64,000 bases of DNA from Pelodera strongyloides (GCA_036852015.1 JAANDG010000294.1:1-64000), one strand, 5' to 3'; numbered from the stretch's first letter, positions 25,022 through 37,705 are shown. Notes: generated by a model not told the origin, from the letters alone. Numbers and translations are program-made.

Positions 25022-28000
25022 TCAAATCTTGCTCTTTGGTCCAAATTTGGCCATAATTCTTTCCATTGCTTCGTCAGAATCCTTCACCTGAAAAAGAAAA
25101 TCCCGAAAACATGCAAAAACAACCGCAGAACCTGTGCTTTTTCTGTATGTTATCGACGAAAATAATCTCTATTTTCATTATTATGTTAGGTAATTATGAG
25201 TTGTTTGCCATCTGACGGAATTAAATACACTGTTCGATTGCCTTATACTACAAACCGGGAACAATATAAGGTTAGCCGAACTTTTAGCTTAAATCGGGCA
25301 GTTTTCGAAAGCTATACAAATACGAAAATGGATCCATTCACTGAAATAATTTTTTATGGTGATTCTAAATTGCCCTTAAAACTAATTGCTATGATAAACG
25401 TATGCTAACACTTTCCATCACCTTAAAGAATAATGCAGAGGCGCTTATTCTATTAAATTTAAGAAATACTGGATAGTTTTGTTTGTGAATCTGACCATAC
25501 AACTCTTTTGAATGGTTGCAGCAGTTCAACTCAATAAACAAAAAATGACCTTGTTCAATTCTTCGTATTCAATTCTGTTTGCTGTGAGCAGCTCACTTTT
25601 GACTGATTTGGGACGCAGGAGCTTCTTCGATACCAAAACACTCTAGAAGATAACTATGATTAAGTCTTCGGTGTCTCCATGTCAATACGTCGTAGAACCA
25701 ATCCTATCTCTCTGTATTGAGTAGCTCACTTTTGACTGATTGAGTAACTACCTGGAACTTCTATCCAAAGTAGTCGTTTTCTCACATATCCTTCAGCACA
25801 TGTACTCACTCTAAATGTAGTACTAATAGTATTGATTTGACAGGAGAAAGCCGTACATTTGGGGCCAATTTACTGTATTTTGCGATCAGCTTTTCGGTCT
25901 CGGCCTTGAACACATCATGTGGTATGATCTTGTAGACAAATCCACACGTGAACGCTTCATGGGCCGTCATCTTTTCGGAAAAGAGTGCCAGAGAAGCCGC
26001 CTAGAAGAAAGGAATATATGTATGTGTATAAACTATTTTGTACACAAAATGTTTGTCAGCAAAGTTGGACTTTTGATACTCAGCTTTATCCGTAGACGGC
26101 AAAATTTAAAACAATAAAACCAAGAATTCACACACTCAATGTTTTCGCCAAAGCAGAATTGCCACTAACTCAAACAGGGCAAAAATGAAGTGCTATTTCT
26201 GTTCAGTCTTCCCTGGTCAATGCAACATAAACATTAATTTTACAACTGCACGCTCAGTGGTATTCTGTGTGAAGATATTACAGGTTATGACGTGGATTAT
26301 TCAGATTCGCACATTCACAATGAGTCCAGAAGAATTGGAACCAAACAATTCAAGATATTCAGTGCGCTCTTGTTTCTTCACTCTTATTTTAGCAGGTGGG
26401 GATTATCAAGAACTGTTAATGATCAAAATTGGGAATAATACTGTGGATGGATGACGATTATCTGGAAAAAAAGAGTTGCGACACAGCTGCACATCATTGC
26501 TTCCTTCTGAGAATTCTTAAGATAATACATGTCGAGATCTGCAATTTGCAAATTTTAAAAAATTAGAATTTCATTTCTTATCCCACATGACGTGGTAATT
26601 ATAGTTAAGAAAGGTTTCTATATTTTGGACATCGCTGATATTGCGTTGGCCACATGCCTGCTTTAGCTGTAGTAATGAATTTGTGCATTTTACTAGGATT
26701 ATGAATCCCAGAGGCCGAGTTCCCCAACTTACTTCACCAACGCCGGGTTCACCGTACTATTTTCCACAAATTTTTGCCCATCAAAGATGACTTAGGTTAA
26801 AGGGCGTATGATGCAAGTGCAAAATTTTCCTTATTTTTTACGCAACATTCACGTAGGTAAAGCATTTCTATGACCGAATTTACACAACTATCTATCATAA
26901 TTGTCACGGGCACACGCGCTGATTGGCCAATATCTGGCGTGACAATTGCGACCTTGGCCAATCAGTGCGTGACTATTACGATAGATGGCTGGGCATCTAT
27001 GGATGAGGTAAATGTTTTTTTTTCTCCGTCACTGTTTACAAAAATAAGGAATATATTGTATACATGACACGGAAAATCATAAAGATAAATAAAAAAAAAC
27101 AGGAAATTACCTGAAATGGGATTGACAAATTGAGTAAAATTTGATTGAAGTAGGCCTCTTTATTTTTAATTCGTATCATCAACAAGAGTTCAGTGGGGTT
27201 GGCAGTTTGCCAACAAGTATCGGGATGCTACCACCCAATTTTGACTAACCATAAGTACGCCCCCCATGTTACAGGCGTACTTCTGTCAAAAATGTTTTTA
27301 ACTATTTAACCCAAGTTTGACACAAGTAAATTTTGGTGAAACCATAAGTACCGTGCGTTTTTGACAAAAGTAAATGTTAATAATGAAACCGGCCTCTGAA
27401 TGGAACACCACATTTGGGCATTTGCATAAGGGTATAAACACGAGTTAATTTCACAAAGTAACGATTGTCTAAAAATTGAGCAAGGTATGCTTGCTTAGGT
27501 CTTAATTCAGTCAATACGTTCTTAAGTTCAAACGAACCGCAATGGTACGTTTACCAGAATCGATGAGGAATTAGGCAGTAATCTAACACAAGATTTGTTA
27601 TTGATATTCTCGTATATTTTGGAAAACTTTTTTCTCGTGAGACTGTCCCTTCGCATTTATTCTAAAGTTACTTAAAAAAAATGGAAGTGACCTTTGTATA
27701 TCCCATTATGCGAGGGAAGGAATAGGACGAAGTTCCCTCGGGGACCAGTCCCATTTGAGTGAAGGGACACAGAAAATAGGCCTGAAGGTTTCAAGTTAGA
27801 CAAACGAACCTATTTTTTCGTTAGTCCACATTTGTGATAAATACTGCCATTTTTTTTTATTTCACTAGAACCTAAGGCAAATAATTTGTGGCATTTTCAA
27901 GCCAAAGTTTTGAATGACGCTCTTTGTATATCTGGCCCGCGTCCTTTATCAAATACGTAAGAAACAAATCCTCAAACAATAATATTGCTACCTAACCTTA

Positions 28001-29428
28001 TCCGAAGCGACTACTAGATCCATCAGTGATAGAGTGGTACATGCGATTCCAATTGCCGGTCCATTTACAAGGGCTACAAGAGCCTAGAAATTGAAAAAGG
28101 TTCGATTCCCAGTGTTACTCTGTGCTTCTGTGAAACTTGCAAGTCTCAGTTTCCATAGGGCTTTAGAGGTGTAAAAGTTCTTGGCACACAATCACCTACC
28201 TTTCGATGCACAATCAATCGATCAACCCACTTCTTGTAGGGATTTACATAATCCGGATCAGATGTGTCACTGCAATGTGTTTTACATCCGAAAACGTCTT
28301 TGCGCCAAGATTTGGGATAAACTGAGGTTCTATGCAACTCATGCCCAAAACCCCTTTGATTTTGAGCGCAAATAACATAATTATATAACAAGATTATATT
28401 TTAATGAACTCAGCTACAGCCGATACTGAGAAAGGAAAATTCAGAGTTCGAAAACATTATGTGGCCTTGTGAAGCATAATGCGTAAGAAAAACAATCGGT
28501 TTATTAGTACTCCAGTGGTGGGCACCGTCGAAGGTTAATGTCTTATGCCGATAGCTGAATTTCTTCCCTAACCTTATCACCCATAATTCTCAACTTCGCT
28601 GTCCTTCGCAAGGAAGTGAACTAGCTGAAACCAGAAACCTAGAGCAGGCCGGACCGTGTATTTCAGGCACGGGACCCGCGCGGAGTAAAAATCTCTTGCG
28701 AAGACGGGTCCTTAACCTTTTTTTAACCTCCATAGTGCCGCTACAGAATAAAATATAGTAATTGGCAGACGTTAATAGGCCAGCAGGTCATGGAAATCCC
28801 ATTATACAATTACGAATTATGGAAGCAAAACTAGCTAAATAGATGGTGGGAATAATTGAATTAGGGTGGGATATTTGGTGCTTATAAAAAATTTAAGCTG
28901 CTCAATAACGAGTAATAGCTACAAAAAATAGAAAGGGTGTCCAAACTAACAACATGGAGAGGTTGGCGGGGTTGAAATCATTTCCAGATGAGTAGAACTC
29001 GTCACCCATTCCTGGAAGTATGAACAATTATGTGGTTAATACTCTAATAGCTGCAAGTTTTGAAGGACTGCAGTGACTAGTGTAAAGCAGCTTGCACTGT
29101 ACTAACACTTCACATAACACTCTTTAATTAGTGGTAGGAGGTACCTGTAAAAACGGTCAGGAAGGTATCTGGATCCTCATTGGCTTCATCCATTCCATTG
29201 ATTATCTCGTTGTACATCTGAGGCACATCAATCAGTACTTGAATTCACCGATGCCACTTCTTGTGCCAAGGATATTTGATGCCAAGTTATTATATACATA
29301 CTTTTACACACCTCAAGCAAATGTAAACATAACGAAAATATTACTTGTGGAGTGATGCAGTTCTTTCTGCGCACATTGTCGATTTTTATCCAATATACGG
29401 GACCACTTTTTTCAACAATTACTGACAT
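25022..29428 (-). CDS. ECI2: Delta3,delta2-enoyl-CoA isomerase (crotonase fold, peroxisomal type); complete, 9 exons
   Basis: Exons in transcript order are 29428-29345, 29217-29145, 29011-28951, 28269-28200, 28083-27997, 27781-27692, 26000-25857, 25642-25550 and 25087-25022 (TGA). Phases agree, giving 255 aa. The crotonase signature is clear. The first oxyanion-hole strand is FYSSGNDF (about 58-65) and the second is LVNGPAIGIA (about 101-110). The catalytic-glutamate motif GLVPEGTSSYSFPRIMG has E at about 140, the position used by the isomerases. The C-terminus is KSKI, a PTS1-like tripeptide (SKI). Family knowledge: shifts cis-3 or trans-3 double bonds to trans-2-enoyl-CoA so unsaturated fatty acids can enter beta-oxidation. 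No acyl-CoA-binding domain or mitochondrial presequence precedes the fold, unlike the long ECI2 forms. Intron 6 (1.7 kb) contains a hairpin element. Confidence 0.93.
26890..26986. repeat. Imperfect hairpin element in isomerase intron
   Basis: The left arm 26890-26930 (ATCTATCATAATTGTCACGG, continuing to GCGCTGATTGGCCAA) pairs with the right arm 26954-26986 (TTGGCCAATCAGTGCGTGAC, continuing to ATCGTAATAGAT-type sequence on the complement). The loop itself contains GCGTGACAATTGCG, which can also pair with the left arm. This is the structure of a very short foldback element or MITE remnant. Confidence 0.65.
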
Positions 29429-29460
29429 TTTTATAGCAGAAAACAAATCCGCTCTGAAAA
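29429..29460 (-). promoter_or_regulatory. Acceptor-like site 25 nt before the isomerase start
   Basis: On the minus strand CTTGTTTTCAG ends at 29454, leaving a 25-nt leader before the ATG at 29428. The frame is open upstream of the ATG, so this acceptor is what decides the start. Confidence 0.6.
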
Positions 29461-31451
29461 CAAGTAGTGTGAATATTAAGGTGGATACTAATAAACTAAG
29501 GTAAAGTGTGGGGTAGGCGAAAATGAAAGGCGATTCCTTGTTATTTTCTAACAAGTGATATGAGTGAGCGGTACAGGGAACAAACTACGCTACAAACTCC
29601 ATTGTGAACAGTGCAGGGAGGAGATAAGAACAGATTGGAAATCGTTGGGTACGTACAAACTATACATATGCTATTGGTTGAAAAGACGATTAGATAAATT
29701 GAAACATAGTATATTTTACCACTTTTGACAAAAATTCAAATGCTACAATTCCCTTGCTTTCGAACCATATTTACGGTTTGTTTGTTGGCCATAGCGAGTA
29801 TCTTGTTCTACGAAGCATAATGTCTTAGGGTCTTATTTTGTTCAGCAAATCTTAATATATTATCTGCTTTGGTATGGAATACTGTTGCTGTTTTTAAACA
29901 TTTCCTTCGTGTTCATAATGGCAAACAATAAAATTTATTAAAATCTTTATTACACATCAATACGGTGAAGGACATAAAGCTAAAATCATAGGAATGAATT
30001 ACTTGCCGAGTAAAACTAAATATGATTGTTTGAATTACAACAAATTATGGGTATTTTTCAGCTCCATACTGTAGCCTTGACAAAAAAAGGAGATTGCAAA
30101 AATGAACACATATTTTAACCGGAATGTTATATTTATGTATTGGCAAAAAAGATATGGTGCTGTTGTTGAAGGAGAAGGTCAATTTTCATACAAAATTATT
30201 GCTCTTTTCTAGATGACGGACCGGGAATATTTTTTCCAGCTTTGTTTAGAAAACAGCCAAACTACGTCTTTGCTATTTCCTTACAGTTGGCATTTTCACT
30301 TAAAATGTATGGGTACATCAGGCAATTGCAACGCTAACTGACCAAATCAGCAGTTTGGATTCTGTTGATAAATAGAACATAAATGTAGACGTAAAATAAA
30401 CCCGACAACACACGAATTTGTTACACATGATGACAATCAAATGAGCACAATCATATATTTGTACACTACATAGTTGATAAACGTTAAACAATTTAGGCAA
30501 CATAATTAAAAGAATTAAAAGAGCAAAATGAGATAAATTTCCGTCCCGCTAAAAGTATACGTATCTACCATTCCAACATACAAATTGGGGATCCCTAAAA
30601 CTTACTGATAGCAAACTCTAGCAACTTTAAGTGGATTTTTATTCAAATTCAGACGCTGATACCGACAATTTTTTTTAATTCTCTGCTGGAAAATACATTT
30701 AAAACTGTGAAAATAGACTAGTATTGAAAGAAATGTTTAGTACGAATTAATTTCTATCCAACCATCTGTGGATTAATGAGACAAGTCTCGCATGTAGACC
30801 CAAAAGTAGGAATCTTCGCCAAAAGTTCTGATATAAATTGTCAGTGTCCTGTTCACAGCCTATATGCTGAATCCGAAGGAAAAAACAACCAAAATAATAG
30901 CAAGTGAGAATGACGATGCTTCAGAAGGACGCTTTTCATTTCATAACCTGGTGGGAGCCGTCTGAAACGAGCAAAACAGCTTTTAAATCGTCAATACGGC
31001 AGCTTCAGATAATGAGATGAGTAGAGTCGTTGCACGTTGTCTGAAAACTAAAAAAGGATTTTCTCAATAATTATTGTAGAAGTAAAGATTTGCAAACGAT
31101 AGGTTGAAAGGGTGTAGTGAAAACCTTGAGCTCAACATTGTTGGCATCCAATGCAAGAGAAAGGCAAACCGAACAAACTGTACCGCTCATCGAGTGTGTT
31201 GCATCATGAGCCATTGCTTTAGCAAATTCTCAAGTGAAATTGAAATTAACTAAAACCAGCAGACGTAGGAGAAAGTGTATAGTTTAGTTAAGGATTCGAA
31301 GAGCATAACCCGCTTATTCCTGCACTATTATATTGTACAATGATTATTCCACATGTCAAGGAGTATTTTGGTAGAAGAAAGTGAACATAGGGATAGTGTA
31401 CCGAGTGCATTGTTGAATGTGATCTCCACGTGCTCAAGAGGAATAGAAGAA
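29461..31451. other. Intergenic spacer between isomerase and Kir genes
   Basis: About 2 kb of AT-rich sequence with no supported gene on either strand. It is too long for a nematode operon gap, so the two minus-strand genes are probably independent. Confidence 0.55.
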
Positions 31452-34400
31452 TCAGAAGAGATCAGGCCCCCTTCGCACCATGCTCTGCTTTTTCTGGAGG
31501 GGAAGCATCTCCGTGTTGGTCGGTGAAACAGATCGAACACTGCGTTTATGCCGAGTCGCCCCGCACTCCACCTGGAACTTAATTGTGTGTTACATTAAAT
31601 TATATAAGTTAAAACGTCGTTCGAAACATTTTGGAAATGGTCGCGTAATTGCCATGTCCATGAATAACGCTTACCAACTCCAATCCAGCACATTCTTCTC
31701 CACTATTCTCATCGTCCGATTCCAGTCTCAGAACCTTAATTTGAAGGATAATCATTGAAGATACTTTACAGTAAATCTTAACAATTAACACTTTTCTTAA
31801 CTGACATCATAACTGGTTCAAATGACTATTCTGCGAACAAACACAAAGGCCTACCACATGGGGACTCGTCGTGTGCTGCTGACTGATCTGGTTGTTCGAA
31901 AGCAGGTCGTTGGTAGTAATCGACACCTATTTATGCATAGTTGTTGGACATTGCGATTCAAAAATATGGTTTTTCTTTTGTTCTACGTTTGAACTCCGCC
32001 GCGAACGCAATCGTACCACGCAGGGAAAAAACGCATAAAAATGAACAATCACGAATCACATTACCACCACCATACACCAAATAGTTACTGTTAATATCTA
32101 CCCTGGGGATTAAGAGCGGTGTGTTCACCTCGGGCCCGTCTTCAGGATCAATGTTAAAGATATGTGAGCCATCAGGGGGAAACAACTGATAGTCCTTCTC
32201 GTTGAATGTTCCGGTTGCCTGCAAAAACTGATGCAAGACATGTTGAATAAAAGATAGAAAGGCTCCGTGAAAAAAAACTTGTTGCATGGAGACAAAGATG
32301 AGCCTATTTTTTCGTAACCTGCAACTTTCTATCCCTCTCTCGAAGGCTTCGTTAGCTTTTAGTCTATTTCAAGAATGAACAAACCCTCATTTGATCTAGT
32401 TCCTTTGCAGAGCAAGATGGTGTCTTGATGTCGTAGACATTGTGGAACTTGCCAAAGTCAATATTATACTGTCCATTCTCCTTTTTGTAGTGGACCAACT
32501 TCTCAAATCTAAAAGGTAACTTGTCACGCATCATCTCTATTCTGCGTTGGTTGACCTTTCGATGAATTATATCATGCATTCTCCATCGCAGATATTTAAA
32601 AATGTGGCTTGTCTCTAAAAACTAATAGTCATTACCTTTTGCCCCAGAGTATTTCACTAGGCAGATAGCTGGTACGTGCCTGAGTTGTGGATCCCACGCT
32701 CTCAACGACACCCTCAAGAATGGCTGAAACGGGCGCAAACATAAAACGCACATCTGCATGCTTACACAAAAAGAATACATCTTTTTGTAATTTGTATGAG
32801 AGTTATGATGTGTTTAACAAAGAGACCCACCAATGATTTCGAATTTGGCAGTCGAAAGCCCTTCTTTGCTCAAATCGTATAGAGGGCTGTTTTCGTCAAT
32901 AACATGACTGATTGTAATAGGCCATATGACGAAAACTCGGTCCAGCCCTTCATCATATCTGAAAAACGTTTTCATTTTATCACACACGACGTGATCAGAA
33001 ACATACCACAATCTTGCAAAGTGTAACTACACAAAGTGTTTTCAGATGTTTTCGCTGACTCCTAAAATGTCCGACATGGTCCGTTTATGTTAAATGCTAC
33101 ATTCACTCACCCAACGTCCATATCAAATTGATGGAAAGGCAGCAATTCCCCTTCATATGTTATACATCGTTTGATCATCTAAAATTCATCAATTCATTAG
33201 CTTCAGTTGAAATGCGTAGAGTTCAAAGTTTCAAAATGCTATCTTGGCCTAGAGTTTTCCCTATTTTCTAAAAAAAAAGGTCAGATGTTGTCAAGACCAC
33301 TTCATGTATGTTCGCACCTGCAATCTGACGTGTGCTTCTGCGAGCGAACTCTTCCTCATGTCGCCGACCCGGAATAGGAGACACAACTTTCCGTCCCTCA
33401 TACAAATCACCGCGTTCTTGCTGAAATTAGTTAATAGAATGAAGCAAGAATTTAGGGCAACCGCCACGCTGTGATCCCGACGAGTTATGCTTACTTTCGC
33501 TGCTGAATGTTTGACAATATCTTTCACTCTAGTTGAAGATATCAATAATTTAGGTATAAATAAAAAATGCAAAAAAAAATGCTTCCCGAACATTATAATT
33601 CAAAATATCTCTTTAGCGTGAGAAGCGTGTAAACAGAATTAAATAGAAAAAATGTTTAACCTGAAAATGAGTGTTGCAGCTCTTTTAATTGGCCTCGCAA
33701 GTTTGGAAAATATGACTCCGGCCATTAATGTCTGTGAAAGGATTCCCCACATGAACTGAACAGACATGGCAAGGACAACAAGGGGACACTCATCCGTTGG
33801 GTACCTAAAACAACACATTAATGCTTGCTTCCAATGCATAATTAGTCAAATGATGCTCGTAAAATTGTTCATTTTGTCACCTTGAAGACCATAAAAGGAA
33901 TGGGGGCAGTCCTAATGGAACCGATAGGTTTCATCCTCTCACACAAACCAAGAAGATAATAAGATGGTAGTCAAAGAAATCCGTCGTACAAGCCTTTGCA
34001 TATGAACCAACTATGAAAACTGTACTGTACGGATGACTATGAGATTGTCTAACCGTAATGTCATTGCAAAGGATATCTTATGTAAGGTATAAACAGGTGT
34101 GACTGTTTCATACTTCATAATCACAATTTAAACAAAAATGGACTAGAGTATACATTAGCAATAGACATCAAACGAGTGAATACTTTGAAAGAAGCCGTTG
34201 CTTGGACTGGTTGCTAGTGGGTCTTGCGCTTCGTTTTGGATCTACAGATGTTCTTTATCGCCAACAATATCATAAATGTTGCCAGCAGTATTTCACATAA
34301 TTTGTCTCAGTCGAATGTATTCCTTTCTTCAAGGTTACGAAATGAGACTTTTTTTGCTTTTTTTGCTTATTCTTTGCATATACCTGTGGCACAGTGAACA

Positions 34401-37400
34401 TCCATTAATAGGGAAGGGAGATCCAACGAGTCGAATTGAATTTTGTCCCCATAAGAGCAGTACCAAGTTTCTCTCTCTCTCACACACACCACGTCACTTC
34501 AGTGTTATTTCTCTCTATATATTTCTGTGTGTGTATCAAACTATGAGTGTATCCGTCTATCTAGGTATCTCTAAGCCTCTTGCAAACGTGTTGCTTTCGG
34601 TTTCTTTTTTTTCTGTGACAAAATGCTTCTTCCAGAAGCGAATCAAGCTCAATTTTATGGGTGGCGATTTCAGGTCATTTAGCGAAACTTTCCCAAGGAT
34701 ATATTTGTGTCGTATCACAAATGGACCGTTAGCTGGCAAAATCATTGCGATTATTCAGGAGCCTGATGAAATAATTACAAACGAAATTAACGTCCACTGA
34801 ATTTTGTTCCAAGACGACAATACAGTGTCCTATCTTAGTAACGTAGGTAGCTTTCGAAGAAGCATAAATTTTCATTCAAAAGAATTATGGGGTTGTTTTT
34901 GGGCGCACGCATCCCATCATGAAGGATTGTTATATTAATGCAATCGGGTGATTCCGTGAAACACATTTGTCATCTTATTTTGCAGCACGCAATTTGCATG
35001 AAACGATGACAATAAATTGGAAAACACTCACCGAAAACCATAACCGATGGTCGTCTGAGTTGTGAAAGAAAATAAGTAGAAATTGATTTCAGAGTCCCCA
35101 TTCTGAATACACGGCGTCCAGTTGGATGCACGCCAATTCTGTGGTTCCATGTCTCCATGCGAAACAGCAATGCTTAAGATTTAAAAATAAACGTAAAATA
35201 CACTCACCCTGTTCTAGATTTATCTGCAATATGTGGATGAATGAAAATTCCAACGGTCCATTCTACATATGTGGTTCTTTTTTCCGCGCCTATTATGCGT
35301 AAAGAAAGGTCCAGGCAATAAGAACATTTAAGTAAGAATGCATAGTTTCTGTTTGGGGATCACACATTTTCATTCCATCAAACATAAAACCCACCTGTAG
35401 TAGAGGCACGCGAAGAATGTCCAGCTTAGAACAAAATTGAGGGAGAAATAGAGGAGACACCATCTCCACTTCATTTCAATCACTGTCGTGAAGATGTCAC
35501 TAAACGGTGATTTTTTAATTAATTAACTTGCTGAAAGTTTCACCAACCCGAATGATCATGGTGATACACGGTCAAATGCTTTCATTTTTCTCCATTGAGT
35601 TATATTGATGACCGAACGGTTTTGTCTCTTGTTTTGGCTTGCTTAATTGAATTTAGGCTTGTTGTGGATTTCCCTTTGGGAAAGGAATGATTTCAGCTTT
35701 CAGAATAGGACACACACTGGACTCGTCTCTAAATAACTAATATCTAAAAGGATTCAAGTCATCAGCGATTAACTTACATCAACCTATTCTCCGAGAGAAA
35801 AATCTAGTCAAACACTGCCCACCTGAAGTATTTCCGTCGCTGTTTTGGCACATTTTTTAGTGAGATGTTGCAGATTCCCTGTTTCTGCACCAGTCGGTTC
35901 CTCAGTCGTCGACTGCCGAGACGCGGAGTTTTGAAGAAGCGCGAACGCTCCTTCCGCTCCGGTTCCATCTCAAGGAGGGTCTTCTGCGCGGCGAGTAGAT
36001 TTGCTACAGAAGGACTCATACTCACGACGGCGCCCTTGCGTGCGATCGGCAAGGGCGCCGCCATGTTTCCGCGCTGCGCGAACAACACGCCCAACGTAGC
36101 GCGCCCACGTTGCCCTCCGCCACGGCTCACTAGCAAACCGTAGCCTTGAGGATTTTACAATAGATAGTGAGAGATCACTAGATTTGAGGGCAGAAGACCA
36201 GTAGCTGTTATTGTGTTTGCAGATAGGTAAGATCTGATTTCAAGAAGATAATATATAGCACGCTCAGTGGTCGAGGGTGAAATGTCTTGAAGAGCTTTCG
36301 TGGCACATCTATGGGGTCCATAGAAGGAGAAGGAGAGTGAGAGAGCTGTTCCGGAAAGAAAGAACCACGCCCAAAAAAAAACACAGAGAAGAGGTGGTGG
36401 GCAGTTCACCCGAGTAGAATGTTGTAAAGGAAGGAAAATAATATCTATGTATGAAATTTCAACAGGATTTGTTCAGACCCGGAACAACGTGTTGTCGAAT
36501 GTTGTTCAGAGCAATCACTGTTAGGGACAACTCATAATGGATGAAAAAAATTGTAGTTGCTGAGATGTGGGATCAAGAAACGGATCGGAATAAGACGACG
36601 CTTAGGTTTACAAAAAGTAGGACTTCTGCAAATACGTAGTTGATATCTCCAAGGTATTTTCGACAAAGAGGGTCAAAAGTTATGGGCTTATAGAAATACT
36701 TTGCTATAATGAGGAACTTACAATGAGCCCAAAACTAGGTGACCAATGGCATTAGTGCCTAGAAAATGAGGCACTGTACAGTTTATGCTATTGTGATAAA
36801 AAAAGTTCTATGTGCACTTGTAATTAGCGGAAAGCTACTTCATCGTCAAACGCGGACAATTGATTTATTTTTATGGTTTCGTTCTCTGTTCTTCGTTTCG
36901 TAATTCAAAGCAATTGAATAACCAATTTGCGACTGCTTTCTAGTCTTAAAAAAAAATGAATTTTCTCCTCAGGCAATTTTCTGACAATTCGATTTTATCA
37001 TTAGTTTAAACATTATCAGGATTTAAATGTAGGATACTATCTAAGAAGTTTACTCTAATCTCTTTCTCGCTCTCACTCCCTATGTGTGTGTTCTTTCAAG
37101 CGTTTACGTAAAGGTAAGATTTGTGACCTACGTTCTAATTGGCTCTATTCAAACTGTTAATCCAAATAATATGAAATATCTCCTTTTTTTGGACCGAACG
37201 GAAAGATGAATCAGATTTTCCTAATTCGCAGCACAGTTGAATAGACACAAAAGAGATAAACACGAGTTTTCAATAATGAGTTCCATACAGTAAAAGAGAT
37301 TTAAAAAAAGCAAAAGTAGACGATAAAAGATCATTTCCGATATACTTTTCGCCAGTTTTTCTATGAATTCACTTAAATCGGAATTTCTGTTTGAAACTTG

Positions 37401-37705
37401 AAATTAATGTACAAATCTGGAAACAATTTTCACTCAATATTTGTATTACAAAAATGGCCGCTTTGACGCTCTGCTGTTTGCTTTTTCGTAAATTGGAAAG
37501 AAGGCACGACACAGGTTAACTCACTGTCGGCTATAATGGAGGTTCCCGTTGAAGATTCACTAAGGTTTGTGGCCGAAGTGTCCCTGTGAATGTTTGGATG
37601 GTCCAGTCTAACAGACTTCTTTTTCCTTCTACTCGACATTCTCGCATAACCCAAATCATAGTGAGAGTCATCTCCGAGGCCGATCCTTGAATCTTGCTGC
37701 TCCAT
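31452..37705 (-). CDS. irk: Inward-rectifier potassium channel (Kir/IRK); 14 exons in the long model
   Basis: Exons in transcript order are 37705-37525, 36129-35823, 35499-35395, 35172-35032, 33804-33661, 33420-33318, 33178-33111, 32958-32831, 32723-32636, 32508-32385, 32218-32102, 31926-31855, 31734-31675 and 31571-31452 (TGA). All phases agree, giving 585 aa. The Kir N-terminal motif ([20 protein letters not shown]) precedes TM1 at about 177-197, after MKWRW. The pore loop ends TTIGYGFR (GYG at about 241-243), flanked by the conserved cysteines about 219 and 251. TM2 (about 253-275) leads to the PIP2-site region SKLARPIKR. The cytoplasmic domain has [55 protein letters not shown] and EILWGKRFE. 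Kir subunits form tetrameric plasma-membrane K+ channels. The glutamate and aspartate at the Kir2.1 E138 and D172 positions are Thr and Gln here. Exons 2-14 are secure; the 37.5-kb exon is less so. Confidence 0.9.
34342..34800 (+). CDS. Unexplained 152-codon ORF antisense in a Kir intron
   Basis: It lies wholly inside the 1.2-kb Kir intron (33805-35031) on the opposite strand. The N-terminus [20 protein letters not shown] looks like a signal peptide or anchor. The frame is open from 34276, longer than chance would readily give in such AT-rich DNA. CAAG lies 7 nt upstream of the ATG. The middle part includes a (CT)n(CA)n microsatellite, which inflates the frame. The C-terminal half (for example [20 protein letters not shown]) reads like protein. 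No family is recognised. It may be a nested single-exon gene or a chance frame. Confidence 0.22.
   Translation: MRLFLLFLLILCIYLWHSEHPLIGKGDPTSRIEFCPHKSSTKFLSLSHTPRHFSVISLYIFLCVYQTMSVSVYLGISKPLANVLLSVSFFSVTKCFFQKRIKLNFMGGDFRSFSETFPRIYLCRITNGPLAGKIIAIIQEPDEIITNEINVH
36028..36060. repeat. GC-rich perfect inverted repeat in a Kir exon
   Basis: CGGCGCCCTTGC (36028-36039) and GCAAGGGCGCCG (36049-36060) are 12-bp perfect arms with a 9-nt loop. They lie in the GC-rich part of the second Kir exon, around an internal Met ([11 protein letters not shown] on the minus strand). The 35.9-36.13 kb stretch is much richer in GC than its surroundings and could contain an internal promoter. Confidence 0.7.

Noticed and set aside
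27295..27340. ATTTAACCCAAGTTTGAC resembles the nematode SL1 leader, with AATTTTGG (Sm-like) nearby
   Set aside because: Three bases of the leader are missing, there is no donor at the correct place, and the Sm-like site is much too close. It lies in an intron among short inverted repeats.
28090..28110. GGTTCGATTCC, another B-box-like word
   Set aside because: It sits beside an isomerase exon and no tRNA cloverleaf can be drawn around it.
35200..35260. Segment with acceptor and GTGAGT donor between the Kir TM1 and pore exons
   Set aside because: Including it (ATAAATCTAGAACAGG) puts an immediate stop in the Kir frame. Direct splicing 35395 to 35172 keeps the frame and gives [10 protein letters not shown] as expected.
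35865..36143. 92-codon plus-strand ORF opposite the Kir N-terminal exon
   Set aside because: It is the GC-rich antisense shadow of the true coding frame, which splices in phase to the Kir TM1 exon.
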